From Spinellus fusiger (Eukaryota > Mucoromycota > Mucoromycetes > Mucorales > Phycomycetaceae): a stretch of 64,000 bases of DNA. The DNA is taken from assembly GCA_025094145.1 (NCBI GenBank), contig JALLLS010000032.1, positions 186,001-250,000 of the forward strand, in the 5' to 3' direction. A model generated the notes under the pieces. It saw only the letters and a list, made by a program, of their open reading frames with translations, had not been told where the DNA came from and searched no databases. The translations under genes and the position numbers were made by a program. Shown here piece by piece: positions 38,324-49,438 of this stretch. How positions within the stretch are numbered: the first letter of the stretch is position 1; every line of letters begins with the position of its first letter.

Positions 38324-38391
38324 AATATGAATGCATCAAAGAATATCTATTCTTATGTGACTGTATAGATACCCTTTGATGCATTCACATC
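38324..38391 (-). other. 27-bp hairpin at the 3' tip of the second Fanzor remnant
   Basis: Arms 38324-38350 and 38365-38391 are inverted repeats with a 14-base loop. Read as minus-strand RNA (the Fanzor sense strand), all 27 positions pair if G-U is allowed; the DNA mismatches all fall where G-U pairs form. The outer arm starts at the codon for the RuvC-III Asp (NRD). The loop contains ACAGTCACA, which resembles a Tc1 end. Its position, between the Fanzor catalytic end and the element terminus, is where an omega RNA is expected. Confidence 0.7.
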
Positions 38392-38904
38392 TCTGTTCTA
38401 AACAATTCCGCAACTTTGTCAAGCGCGGATATTGTTGAAATTCACTAATACCTCAGTGAGGATATTTGTGTTGCAAGTATGGCAGATCTTGAGAACAAAA
38501 AAAGAAAACAAAACAGAGTAACTGTTAAAAGAGCATTTTATATTGAGTGAGAGGTCAATCATGCTTACCCTTGATGTTCGAAACTCATCAACATCAACTA
38601 CAAGAAGATCTCCATCTTTTTGTCTCTTTTTTTCAATGATTGATATAAAACTCTCGTCAAACCAACACGATGGCCTTTGAACTTGGTAGCATCCTTTCCT
38701 TTCATTCCTGTGCCATAGGCAATGACTGGCAGCCTGGTAGGATTATACTCCAATATTCTTAGGTGCCAATACACCTTTTTAATAATAAAATAATAGTAAA
38801 AACAATTAGTTCGACATGTATTAATGTACTCTCTATGTGGATGTCGTATTACCCTTGCACTGGCACCTTCTTTTTGCCTTTGCCTTTGTAACGGATTCAC
38901 TGGG
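38366..38904 (-). pseudogene. Second Fanzor remnant (C-terminal RuvC and zinc region)
   Basis: Three exon-like pieces on the minus strand read in order: 38904-38853 (NPLQRQRQKEGASAR), 38774-38569 (YNPTRLPVIAYGTGMKGKDA, then FKGHRVGLTRVLYQSLKK, and after a frame slip in an A run LLVVDVDEFRTSR) and 38487-38366 (ICHTCNTNILTE, then NRDVNAS). Intervening introns 38775-38852 and 38488-38568 have GT-AG ends. The VDEFRTSR-CxxC-NRD series is the Fanzor signature of RuvC-II/alternate Glu, zinc ribbon and RuvC-III. Two in-frame stops interrupt the last piece and the second Cys pair is incomplete. The sequence differs clearly from the copy at 18.8-21.0 kb, so it is another Fanzor lineage. The RuvC-I half is not recognisable. 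Confidence 0.78.
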
Positions 38905-41301
38905 CTTATTATAGTAAAAGAATATACAATAGAAACTGACTAACATGTCAGACATAATAAACATACACAAACACTTACCAGATTACAACTGTTGGTTTAT
39001 ATGCCAGACAAAGGCAAACAAGTTAAAGAGGGTAGAAGTTATGAAGAACAACAGACAGTGTAATTAGCAGGTATTTATATCCGAACAGAAGAGAACAAAA
39101 CTAAATTTCACAAGTCATTTGCTTAATCAGAATCACCAAAGTAATGCAGACTACAACAACATTCTAGAAAGAAAAGAAGTGCTTAAAGAACAGTTGCCTA
39201 GTTACCAGTTGTGATCAAGTCGTGTGTTGTGTTCCTGCATGTACCCTCTTTGATTTCCCTAGACCAGCCTTTGTACTAATACTCTATTTCGTTGTCCCTG
39301 CTAGAGACCAAACAACTACAGATTCATCTCTCTCTAGTGGTCTTGTTGATAACCACAGTGCACCTTTATTGCAGAATAAAAGATATATTTTACAAAGTTA
39401 CATAGTATATATCTTGAGGCTACTTTCATATATATCTCATCAAGCTATAAGGATCAAAGTTATATGATAATAACATCTCAGTAAATTCAGAGATGGACTC
39501 CCTCCTCTTGTCTTATGTATGTTTCAGGGAAGAGATAAACTTTATTTACAATAAAATCACTTTATTGAATTCTATGGCCTTGAAATACAGGACCAAGATT
39601 ATACACATTATAGGACAAGACAGTTACCCTTCCCAGTCTTCTTGAATGTTCTATGAAAACCATAGCTATTACTTGAGAATAGCAAATTAGACAAATTCAT
39701 AGTCAAAGAAGAAATCCCAAACTAATATAAAAAGTGTAATTGTCTACATCTTTAATAAAATAAACTTTGATCCAAACAGCTTCCTAGAGTATAAACAAGA
39801 TAGGCTTTAAGGACTTGAGTAACTGACTGTTTCTTATTCTCGACTTGTTTTCTGTCTGTATTCCCACAGGGTGCCATTATTATTACAACTACCAGTTTGC
39901 CTTCTGTCAGCTCACACCCTTCTCTTTTCTGTCAATCTCCGTATGAGTAACCAGCCTTAAGAGGTCCTGTGTATCTCTTGTCTCATAGCAACAGAATATT
40001 TTTGGGATATAAAAGGAAATACATGAACAATGAAATTATGTTATTTGTTTTGTTGGCTAATGTGTTTGAAAAGAACCTTTTCACTGTCTGTCTGTTTTAG
40101 CATTGACTATGGACTGTCCAATTAAACACTAAAAGTTGGATAAAAGGAAGAAGCAAACCTGACATTGCAACTCAATCACTGTATTTATTGTTTAACATGT
40201 ACTATCCTTAAGCCCATACTTTTTGCAGTATGACACTGCTTAAGAAAGATTTATTGTAGGACTCACACGGAATTAACTCTAGTGATCATTGTTCAGAAAA
40301 TAGATGAAAACCTACTTGTGTTAAGAACAGTATAGCCATTCATTGACTCAATATTCATAATCACCTCAACTAACTCATTGTAGCTGTTCTTAACAATAGT
40401 ACTTAGTGAGAACAAGATATTGTTTCTAATACTGTCTTTTATGCCTAAGGCAAATAGAGTGTGAATTGTTTGACCTGAATTTTATGAGTTGAGGCTAAGA
40501 TAAATGCCTCACTAGAATAGAGAGAGAAAGGTTATTATTTGTTACTATATTTCCCTCCTTTTGTTATTTCCCACACTGTACATACAACTTAACACCCAAG
40601 TACTTGTCAAGATGAGCATAACTGAGCAAGGTAATGTGCTATTATTAACAAAGAGAAACAATAGAAGGAGGTGATAGACACTACCAAAGGCTATTCTAGT
40701 GATAAAAAGGTAAGCAGTGTCTTTATCTGGGCTTGAGCTCATTGTAATCCATAAGACATAGTACTGACTCTTCTAATAGATAACATATGGCTTATTATTC
40801 TCAAGACAAACATTAATTACAAGGTAAGTTTACTATCTCTCTTATTGAATTATTACTAATAAACCCTTCTGTTATTAGATAAGCTAAGTCTCTTCTCAAG
40901 TCAGTCTCAGGTGGTCTTCTTCCTTCTATACTGTCTAGGATGTCTAGGGTATACTCCTGAGCATAATTATCTATCTTCCAAGGATAAAGCACAAGGCCTT
41001 TAGGGTATAGACTCTATTGCTATGAAGGAATATACCTAGAACAGCAGTAGCTATAGTAATAGTATATTATTAGCTATATTATTACAATAAACAATATTAT
41101 CCATCAATAATTTTATTCATAAACAATATATTCTATTGATAATACAATTTAATATTGAGATATTCCACAAAAGATTTTTTTTTTTGGATATCCGCGGATC
41201 TTTTGATTTTAAATACAGTTCCATAAAAGGGCAAAATTTAGCTCATCCAGAAAGGAAGGAGATATCACCGCTTAAAGGCCAGAAAAATCTCCTGGTGTGT
41301 A

Positions 41302-43740
41302 GAAAGAAAATTAAGTACAGTTTCTGACTATCTGAAATTAGTTATTTCTGTCTTTCTTTTTTTTAGTCCGACACTAATCCTTCATGGTTTTAAGGACATT
41401 TAGAGACTAATTTTATAGTATGAGGTATTGTTTCTACACACCCAACGTCATAAGAATATTAATTATACTGATAATAATAATACTGCTAATGGTACGATGT
41501 TTTTTTTAGTGTGTGGCTCCTTGCTTGAAAACATTATAGCTAATAGTGTCAGAAGGAATGTTGTATTGTTTCCTCTATATTTATTTGTCTATACCTATTC
41601 TTGATTGAATAAGTACTCAGTGTCTTGTGAAGAGCCAATGAGTTGATTTATATCCCTTGAACAAAAATACCGTATAGTTAGTGTATGATGGGTAGAGAGA
41701 AGAGGGATGAACCCATAGGTAGCAGGAGGGTCTACAAGAACCACTTACAATAGTGAACCAAGTAGATTTCTGAATCTAAATTCAATGAAATGAGAAGAAT
41801 CCAATTATATTAGGCGGTTATTTTATTATTATTTATTATCAAGTTTTCTGATTCGTTCTTTCAAGAAACAGACCAGAACACTAATGATGCGCTAAAGATA
41901 ATGCAAAGAGGCTAATGAAAACCATGTCACTATTCCTTTTTCTCTTTATTTCATGATTGTAGACCCTCCCTCTAGAAAGTATAGTAGAATAGACATAGTA
42001 TTCACACTTGTAATATTTACATGCTAGAAAAAGATACAGGTAAAAGTATCTTTTTCTTTCCATGTTACTCTATCTACTTTAACCAATAATAACAAAAACA
42101 CACCTACGACTTGGCCATCCTTTAGGACAGCTAACCGTTCTTGATCTTACTTGCCTATGTCTTGGCACTTCTATAGATGTTTAAGCCAAGCTCTATCGCT
42201 CTAACTATTCCTTTCTCTTTCTTCATCTTTACTCTTTTAGAAAATTAATATTAGTGTATTGCCATGTGTTTCTCAATTGTCCCGTCTCTTCCAATTTTTA
42301 TTTTTATTTTTATTTTTATTTTTCTTGTTTGGGAGAAGAGGGAGAAGAAAAAAAGAGAAAATATAGTCTATACTATGTAAGCCATTCCTTTTTATTCATT
42401 CTTCCATACAACGAGTCTGCTTACTGAGTCTATGATCAGTACCCCACATCTTTAATGATAAACAGTACTTCATTTTTCTCCGAATAAGTGGGGTATTCGG
42501 TCATTCACAGGTCCACGGCGTCTGTTTTCTCTTTTTTTTGTTTTTTTTTTAAAAATAATAATAATGATAATAAACCATTCTATTTTTTTTTATCTAAAAG
42601 TTAAACGTTATTTGCTATCTCTTATAATCAATTGTGTTCACACATGTGTTGCAATATTGGTTAGCTTCCCCATTCATTTATAGTTTATTTCTCCAGATTC
42701 TTTAACCAACCTACGGGAAAAAGACACTTGTGCTGGGATAGTCTAATGTAACACTTAGTCAATTCCCACACCAGTCTCTTCTTTTTTTCTTCTTCTATTG
42801 GGTGATTTAGTCCTGATAATAGATAGACCAATAAAAAAGGGAATGAGATTTTGTTTTTCTTGACTACTTATTCTGTCAGTCATCTTTTGGTCATTGCTCT
42901 ACTTTATTATTTTAAGTTCAAGTAGGATTTATAGTGGTTATAAAATCTTAATTTGATGAATTCAGAGTTTGATGTAATTTCAGCACTCGAAAGAAAAAAA
43001 AACTAAAAATTGACTTAGTAAAATTATAATTAAAAGCCACTGTACATTCCCAATTAAAGTGTATACTTTTTCTTATGCTTCTCTTTCACCCTATAAAAAT
43101 GTTTCCATGACTTAACAATTTATTGGTTAGATTAAACTTGCTCTTGGTCTTGTCAAATAGAATATGTATGGATGTGTATACTATAAGCTCTTGTCAGAAT
43201 GTACTCACTTGTCTTTATTTCGCTGCTTCAAAGCTAAAGAAAGAAAGAAAAAGATTTTCCATTTCTTTAGTTCTAGAAATGTGTGGATATGTGTGCGATG
43301 TTTGTGAACCGATTTTTTTTTACTTCTCAACATTTGACTGAGAGATATTTAATGTGTAACTTATAGTGATACGTTTGTATATCATTTCAATGTTGCCATA
43401 GTAGGTGGCAGACTCGATGTCTAAGTTTATCTTTTTATTTTTTTATTTCTTGTCTTCTATTTCTTATTTCTAACTATTTTTGCCATCCAATAAAAGTATT
43501 ATTTGTTAGGTAATATTGCTTACGTTCAAAAACGCTTTCTTTTGTATGGACATAAATCCCAGTTTGTGTACACTCATTGCAACAGGATAGTAATGATCTG
43601 AGTATACACTTTTACTGTAAATCTACAATTTTCATCGAAAGAATAGTACAAAAAAAGGAAATAAAATTCTGAAGCACGAATATGCAGTATATTTACACCC
43701 GGAAGTGTCTAAATGAATAACTACCTGCATGAAGTGAACA
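41302..43740. other. AT-rich region without a recognisable gene
   Basis: No conserved frame is visible. Holds poly-T/TTTTTA runs (42296-42325, 42530-42550) and scattered short repeats only. Confidence 0.45.
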
Positions 43741-43743
43741 GAG

Positions 43744-44450
43744 CTATAAAGAGTTAATATATCCAATAGCCTGTGTTTTTTTCTCTTGCTGATCACCATA
43801 TATAACAGTGACTAATACTATTGGCAAGAAGACACCCCAGAACAAAGAGAAAATAATATAAACGGTGCTTGTGATCATATGCCTAGTCCAGACAGAACCC
43901 ACCCATCCACTCACTTGAATAAAGCCTGTGGCTATAATTGGATGTTGGAGAGTGCAACCCTGAAGAAGATGAGACATTTCATAGTAGAAATGGATAAGCG
44001 GACCCTTCTTTCATCTCTCGCTTTTACAAATAGCTAAAAAACATCAAACATCAGCACAAAGAAAGTTGAATGCTGCACTCTCTTATGCTGAGCCATAGTG
44101 AAGAGTTGACTCTGTTTTTCTCATGAGTAGTAATCCATTGACATATTGGATACACAGTCTCATAAAGGGAAAAAATGACCTGAGACCTCAAGATGTACTA
44201 CAAGATTGATATACCTGTAATTCCCCATGGGCCCTTACAGAAATGGTCAATAGGAGTGCCATCCGGAAATAACACAATGAATGCCCAAAATATCATTCAA
44301 ACTTAATTTTACTCTGTTTAACCACCAAAAGAGCCAGCAATAAAGTATACAGCTTGAGAATCTTATTAGATCCAATAATGTAAGCACTCACTAAAATGTC
44401 CCCACCCACTTGGTGTATTTCCATTTCCTACCCCATGGAAGCTATCTGGC
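43744..44450 (-). CDS. Possible small membrane protein gene, unidentified
   Basis: The best stretch is 43977-43744, 77 residues with one or two hydrophobic segments (IIATGFIQVSGWVGSVW, then TVYIIFSLFWGVFLPIVLVT) and a charged end (YGDQQEKK). Further coding-like fragments lie upstream on the same strand: DSFHGVGNGNTPSGWGHF near 44440-44387, AVYFIAGSFGG near 44355-44323, and FIVLFPDGTPIDHFCKGPWG near 44277-44218. They could be exons of one multi-pass membrane protein. I could not join them with clean splice sites, and no family is recognised. It may be a real intron-rich gene or a decayed one. Confidence 0.35.
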
Positions 44451-45252
44451 CATTTTAACAGTTTATTTCATTTCATTTTGTCTTCCAACGCATTACTCCA
44501 CATTTTATGTTGAATGACTTTATTTTAATATAGCTTAGCTCTTCTCTTTCCTGGCACAAAGGACATGTGTCTATCCTATCATTAATAGATCAAGTCACTC
44601 TATTCTACATACAAGGATGAGTGCTCAAGATTCCGACACCAAGAAGAGCTTTTTTAGAGAGAGAGCTCTTTTTTAGAGAGAGAACAATGGTATCAATATA
44701 AAAGACTACAGATACTAACAGATCCATAGTAGGAGATGCATGGCAATTTATCTATACTGACAAATATATAATGGCAGACACATGGCAACTGACACACATT
44801 AATAAGCACGTGTGAGCATATACAAAGCTATACACTGTAAATTATGAACTATTGATTAATATGTATCCATTGAATGCATATTCACCATTGACTACTGCAT
44901 ACTGATAAAAATAAAAATAAAAAGACAGAGGTAGATGAAATATTACTTAGTTATAGGCATATACTATATATTATATATTATATATTATATCTTCTTTATT
45001 ACTATTGAATTTATTCAATAAAAATAAACAGAATAATCATTCACTGATCATTCACTCTCATAGGCAAGGGAACAATCATCTCATTGCCATCTCACTGTCT
45101 ACTACCCATCAATATACTACTGCCTTTTCCCCATGTTTCTCTCTTTATAAAGTGCGGTCCGGACAAACCCCGATATCTCCTACCAATGCTAACTCAGCAG
45201 TCACACTACATTAGGTGTATGGTGGCGCATTGTTTCTTGCCTTGTTGTTCTT
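44451..45252. other. Region upstream of TAF12, no gene seen
   Basis: AT-rich, with TATAT runs near 44967-44990. It becomes CT-rich toward the TAF12 start at 45253, as is common for a promoter and leader in fungi. Confidence 0.45.
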
Positions 45253-45748
45253 ATGGCTAATCTACCCGCTAACCTCATGCAACAGATGCAGCAAACACCA
45301 CAGGTTATTCAAGAATACCACAGGGCGGTTGAGATGTACATTAGCAATATTGCCAATCTTCGTCAACAAATAGAACGCAATGATATTAGTAATGAGGACA
45401 GAGAGCGTTTTAGAGTCCAAGAACAAACCCTACAAGCCCGCCTCACTGTCTACCAAGCAGTGCTCAGCAACATTACACCTCAAATAGCAGGACAAAACCT
45501 ACAACAACGCGTAATAGCCCAACATATCCAGTCTCCTGCCAATGCAGCTTCCCCTTCGACGTTGTCCATGGTGGATGCTATGAGTATGTCTTCTACACCA
45601 GGATCACCTGCTTATCAACACCAGCAACAGCAACAACACCACCAACAGCAACAAGTACAACAACAACAACAACAACAGCAACAGCAACAGCAACAGCAGC
45701 ACCAACAACACCAACACCAACAACAGCAACAAGTACAACAGCAACAGC

Positions 45749-45816
<68 letters not shown>

Positions 45817-46737
45817 CCAACAACAACAACAACAACAACAACAGCAAGTACAACAACAGCAACACCAACAGCAACACCAACCTGTCTATGTGAATCCACA
45901 GCTTCGTAAGACGACTCTTATCAAATAGAAAGAAGGAAGGAAAGAAAGGAAGACTTACTCTTGTATAGGCAATGTAGCTCAACACCAACAAGGACTCAAC
46001 AAGATTGGCACAGCACCTTCCTCACCTCAGACCACAGCCCCTTCACCGAGACCCATGCCTTCTTCCCTCTCCACACCTCTTCTCTCAGCTCCTGTTAAGC
46101 AGCCCCCCACACCAGGCAACAAGGGCATGTTCACTTTTCCTGCCATGCAACCCACCCACTTTACACCTGCACCCATGCCTCAGAAACCTCTGACCCCTTC
46201 CATGGACATGGACAGTGGCACACGCGTGCTTGCCAAACGTAAGATCCAGGAGCTCGTAGGCCAGATTGATCCCGAAGAACGGCTGGAGCCAGAAGTAGAA
46301 GATGTAAGCCACCTACCATTGAGAGAGAGAGATAGAATGGAATGGAATGGAATGGAATAGAGTGGACAGGACAGGACAGGACCAAGCTGTCTGATCTCAC
46401 TAATGAATGGCCATTGTCTATGACATCAAGATTCTTTTGGAGATTGCAGATGAGTTTATTGAGTCTGTGACTTTATTTGCTTGCCGCCTGGCCAAACACC
46501 GCAAGGCAGACACTCTAGAAGTGAAGGATCTTCAGCTTCATTTGGGTAAGTCTTTATTAGGAAAATGACAAGAATACTCATCGTTTAGAACGTAATTGGA
46601 ATATTCGTGTGCCTGGGTTCGCATCGGATGACATAAGAACACTAAGAAAGCCCGCTATTCCTGCTAGCCATCAGAGCAAGCTCCAAGCAATTCATCTGGC
46701 CAAAAGTCAGCCTCATGGTGTAAAGAAAGAAGCCTAA
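45253..46737 (+). CDS. TAF12: TFIID/SAGA subunit TAF12 (histone-fold), with a 1-base shift in its polyQ tract
   Basis: TAF12 pairs with TAF4 (or Ada1 in SAGA) through a histone fold and acts in promoter recognition. Exons 45253-45905, 45969-46303, 46431-46545 and 46589-46737. The N terminus ([20 protein letters not shown]) is followed by a Q-rich tract near residues 115-200. The histone fold lies near residues 300-380: [60 protein letters not shown]. The exons total 1,252 bases, one too many. The frame before the tract and the frame after it ([18 protein letters not shown]) differ by one, and an extra C at 45817-45818 within the CAA run explains it. Without that base the protein has 416 residues. 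A sequencing or assembly slip in the repeat is the likeliest cause. Confidence 0.9.
45619..45870. repeat. CAA/CAG repeat encoding polyglutamine in TAF12
   Basis: A mixed CAA/CAG tract with occasional CAC (His) and GTA (Val) codons. The central part is pure CAA. A CC dinucleotide at 45817-45818 breaks the period and shifts the reading frame. Confidence 0.93.
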
Positions 46738-47583
46738 GGCTCTTGTTGATTGTTTTGATTGTTTTGATATTTTGATATTTTGATATTTTATTATTATTGT
46801 TATTATTGTTATTGTTATTATTATGTTGCCATGACGACTCTTTCTTTATAAACACTAAGACACTTGAGTTCTATTCTAGCAGTAGAATAAAGGTGATGAA
46901 GATGGAAAACACACTTGATTTGAGACCAAGGAGAAGAAGAGGAAGAAAAAGATGTCCTCTAGGACGCCTTTTCTCTTTACAGAAAAGGACAATAGAAAAA
47001 GGCACAAAATGACATAACAAAATGACAAAAGAAAAAGGCAGGCGGATGTTTGATCGGCTGAACATAATAAGAGAGTAAGCTTATTGCATTTTGAAACAGT
47101 CCATAGTTACCAATAAAAATAAACCTGGTTGGGAGCCATTTTAGTCTCTATATTCCAAAAAAGGCTATCAAAAGAAACGCCCGAGGTAGGACGCCTCTGC
47201 TGGATAGCTATTTTTTATTTTATTTTTTTATTATTATTTTTAAAAGAGAAGGAAAAAAAAAGAAAAAAAAAAGAAAAAAAGAGTAAGCCTGGGGTACCCC
47301 GCACTGGTGAGTGTCCTCCACTCATTGCCTGTCCCTCAGCTACTTATGCACCTACTGTGTTTCTATTTTTTATTTTTTATATTTTATATTTTATTTTTAT
47401 TTTTATTTTTTTATATATTTATATTGATATATATGTATATTTTAATATATTAATATAGAAATGGAGTGAGGGCAGGATTCTATTTTATGCCCGCCACACA
47501 GCATATATAAAAAGGGCTGCTGCCTGCATCTTCCTGGATCTTTACTCAACATCACTACTTGAAAAAAAGAAAGAAAAAGAAAC
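46738..47583. other. Intergenic region with promoter of the sugar transporter gene
   Basis: Contains TTA/TTG microsatellites (46767-46825), A- and T-rich runs (47214-47282, 47368-47425) and, near 47291-47303, GGGGTACCCCGC. The CCCCGC part resembles the GC-box bound by Mig1/CreA glucose repressors, but one copy is weak evidence. Confidence 0.45.
47504..47512 (+). promoter_or_regulatory. TATA box of the sugar transporter gene
   Basis: TATATAAAA lies about 75 bases before the ATG at 47584, in a short GC-richer stretch. Position and sequence are typical for a strongly regulated fungal promoter. Confidence 0.65.
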
Positions 47584-49438
47584 ATGGTGCAGCTTTTAAC
47601 GGGTGCTTCTCTTCTTTACTCGGTGGCCTGCTTTGCCTCTTTAGGCCAGTTCTTGTTCGGATATGACCAAGGTGTCATGTCTGGCATTCTTGTCAATGAT
47701 TACTGGCTTACTCTCTTCAACCAGCCCAGTGCCACGATCCAGGGCTTGATCGTCGCCATCTTTGAATTGGGTGCTTGGGTGACCTCGTATCCTGCCAGTT
47801 GGGTCATGGACACCTATGGCCGCCGTATGACCATCTTGGTGGGCTCTCTTGTTTTTATTGTCGGTGGCATTCTCCAGACAGCCTCCAGCACCATTGTGGA
47901 GCTGATGCTTGGAAGACTTATTGCGGGCTTTGGTATTGGTTTCCTAAGCACAGTCTTGCCTGTCTACACTGCTGAACTCAGTCGTGCACATAATGTAAGT
48001 AAGCGTCACACAACAGCTGCATATTCATTACAGGATAGAGAGGCCGCGTTACTGTGCTGGGCATGTCAGTCAATATGTTTGGTTATATGGTTTCAGGTAA
48101 AGTCGTGCTCTTTTTATTATGATAGGGTGTTGATGAGAAACAAGAACTGACGTGTGCGCATGAGAATAGAATTTGTTGATTACGGCTTCTCGTTTGTTGA
48201 GAATGAATGGTCCTTCAGAGGTCCTCTTCTTCTTCAGTGTGTATTTGCTGCCATTCTTGCTCTTGGATGTCTGTTCCTGCCTGAATCTCCTCGTTATCTG
48301 GTCTCCAAAGACAGAAATGAAGAGGCCATCCGTGTCTTGTCCAACCTCCACGGCCATCCCATAACTGATGCTAATGTCCTCAGAGAACACCAGGAGATCC
48401 TGGATGCCATTGTCTATGAGCGCACTCTTGGTGAAGCCACCTGGATTGAGATGTTCACCCTCTACAGACGCCGTGCCTTTATTGCCATTGCTGTGCAGGC
48501 ATTGGGCCAACTTCAGGGCATTAACATTGTCACAGTAAGTAGATTCTACTTTAAGAAAAAAAGAAAAAAAGAAAAAAGATAAGAACATGCATCACTCACT
48601 CACTCGTCCTCCTTTCTTCCTTTTATAGTACTATGCACCCAAGATGTACGAAGCTGTATTAGGCAAAGGTAGAGAGACCATTCTCTTTGCTGGCTTTACC
48701 GCACTTGCCTATTTCGCTGGTGCCCTTGTCGCTGCTGCTCTCGTCGACAAAGTGGGTCGTCGTCCATTGTTCATGGGAGGCAGCTTCACTATGATCATCT
48801 GGCTTGTTCTGATGGCTGTCTTTAACAAAGTGTCTCTTGGATTGACGTCTGCCATTCTTGTCATTGTCTTTACTATGATTTACGTCTGTACTTTTGGTAT
48901 TACCTGGGCCTGTGTTGATTGGTTATGTAAGTCTACTTTTTATTCTTCTTATTAGTAGAGTATCATCTCCACTAGAACCCACTCCTTCTTTATGGACTAC
49001 CAGCGAGCAGTAGGGAGCTGACTTGATTTATTAGATCCTGCTGAAATCTTCCCCATGCGTACAAGAGCCAAAGGAATGTCGCTTGCTGTGTCCTCCAATT
49101 GGGTAAGATCCAACACACACAACCTCCTACTGGAGCTACTTTAGGCTCTCTTTGTTTTCCTATACTTACCCTTGTTGTATCTCTTTGTATTTTAGCTCTG
49201 TAACTTTGCTGTGGGTCTCTGGACACCCCCTCTCTTGGAGAAGATTGGCTGGGCCACTTATATTTTCTATGCTGCCTGGTGTCTTGTGTCTCTTTTAGTG
49301 GTCTACTTTACCTTTGTTGAGACCAAAGGAAGAAGCCTGGAAGAGATTGATGCTATTTTCAATGACGGTAGACCTCAGGATAGTGTCTCTGTCTCCAGCT
49401 TCAACCACACTGCTGGTTACGACAGCGAGAAGAAGTAA
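47584..49438 (+). CDS. MFS sugar transporter (hexose transporter type), 6 exons
   Basis: A plasma-membrane sugar porter, probably a proton symporter or facilitator for hexoses. Exons 47584-47994, 48039-48096, 48170-48534, 48629-48926, 49035-49102 and 49196-49438 give 480 residues, slightly short for the family. Hallmarks in order: FGYDQGVMSGIL in TM1, MDTYGRRMTILVG after TM2, GRLIAGFGIGFLSTVLPVY, PESPRYLVSKDR before the central loop, QLQGINIVTYYAP in TM7, DKVGRRPLFMGG, YPAEIFPMRTRAKGMS, and FVETKGRSLEEIDAIF at the end. The 58-base second exon encodes RGRVTVLGMSVNMFGYMVS. The exact sugar cannot be read from the sequence. A TATA box sits at 47504. Confidence 0.92.

Larger units (their letters stand above)
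38134..41301 (-). mobile_element. 3.17-kb TIR transposon carrying a Fanzor remnant
   Basis: The left end is TACACACCAGGAGGTCTTTA and the right end is the complement of TACACACCAGGAGATTTTTC, with TA at both edges. The same two ends, in the same relation to each other, bound the 285-bp element at 697-981, which argues that they belong to one element and are not two chance fragments. Inside, on the minus strand, lie a Fanzor remnant (38366-38904) and less clear coding-like stretches (39752-39935 and 40293-40444). I could not identify a transposase. The interior is decayed, so the element is immobile unless acted on in trans. The superfamily is not assigned. Confidence 0.72.

Noticed and set aside
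45593..45991. Long poly-Val, poly-Leu and poly-Cys frames opposite TAF12
   Set aside because: They are the reverse-strand reading of the CAA/CAG repeat.
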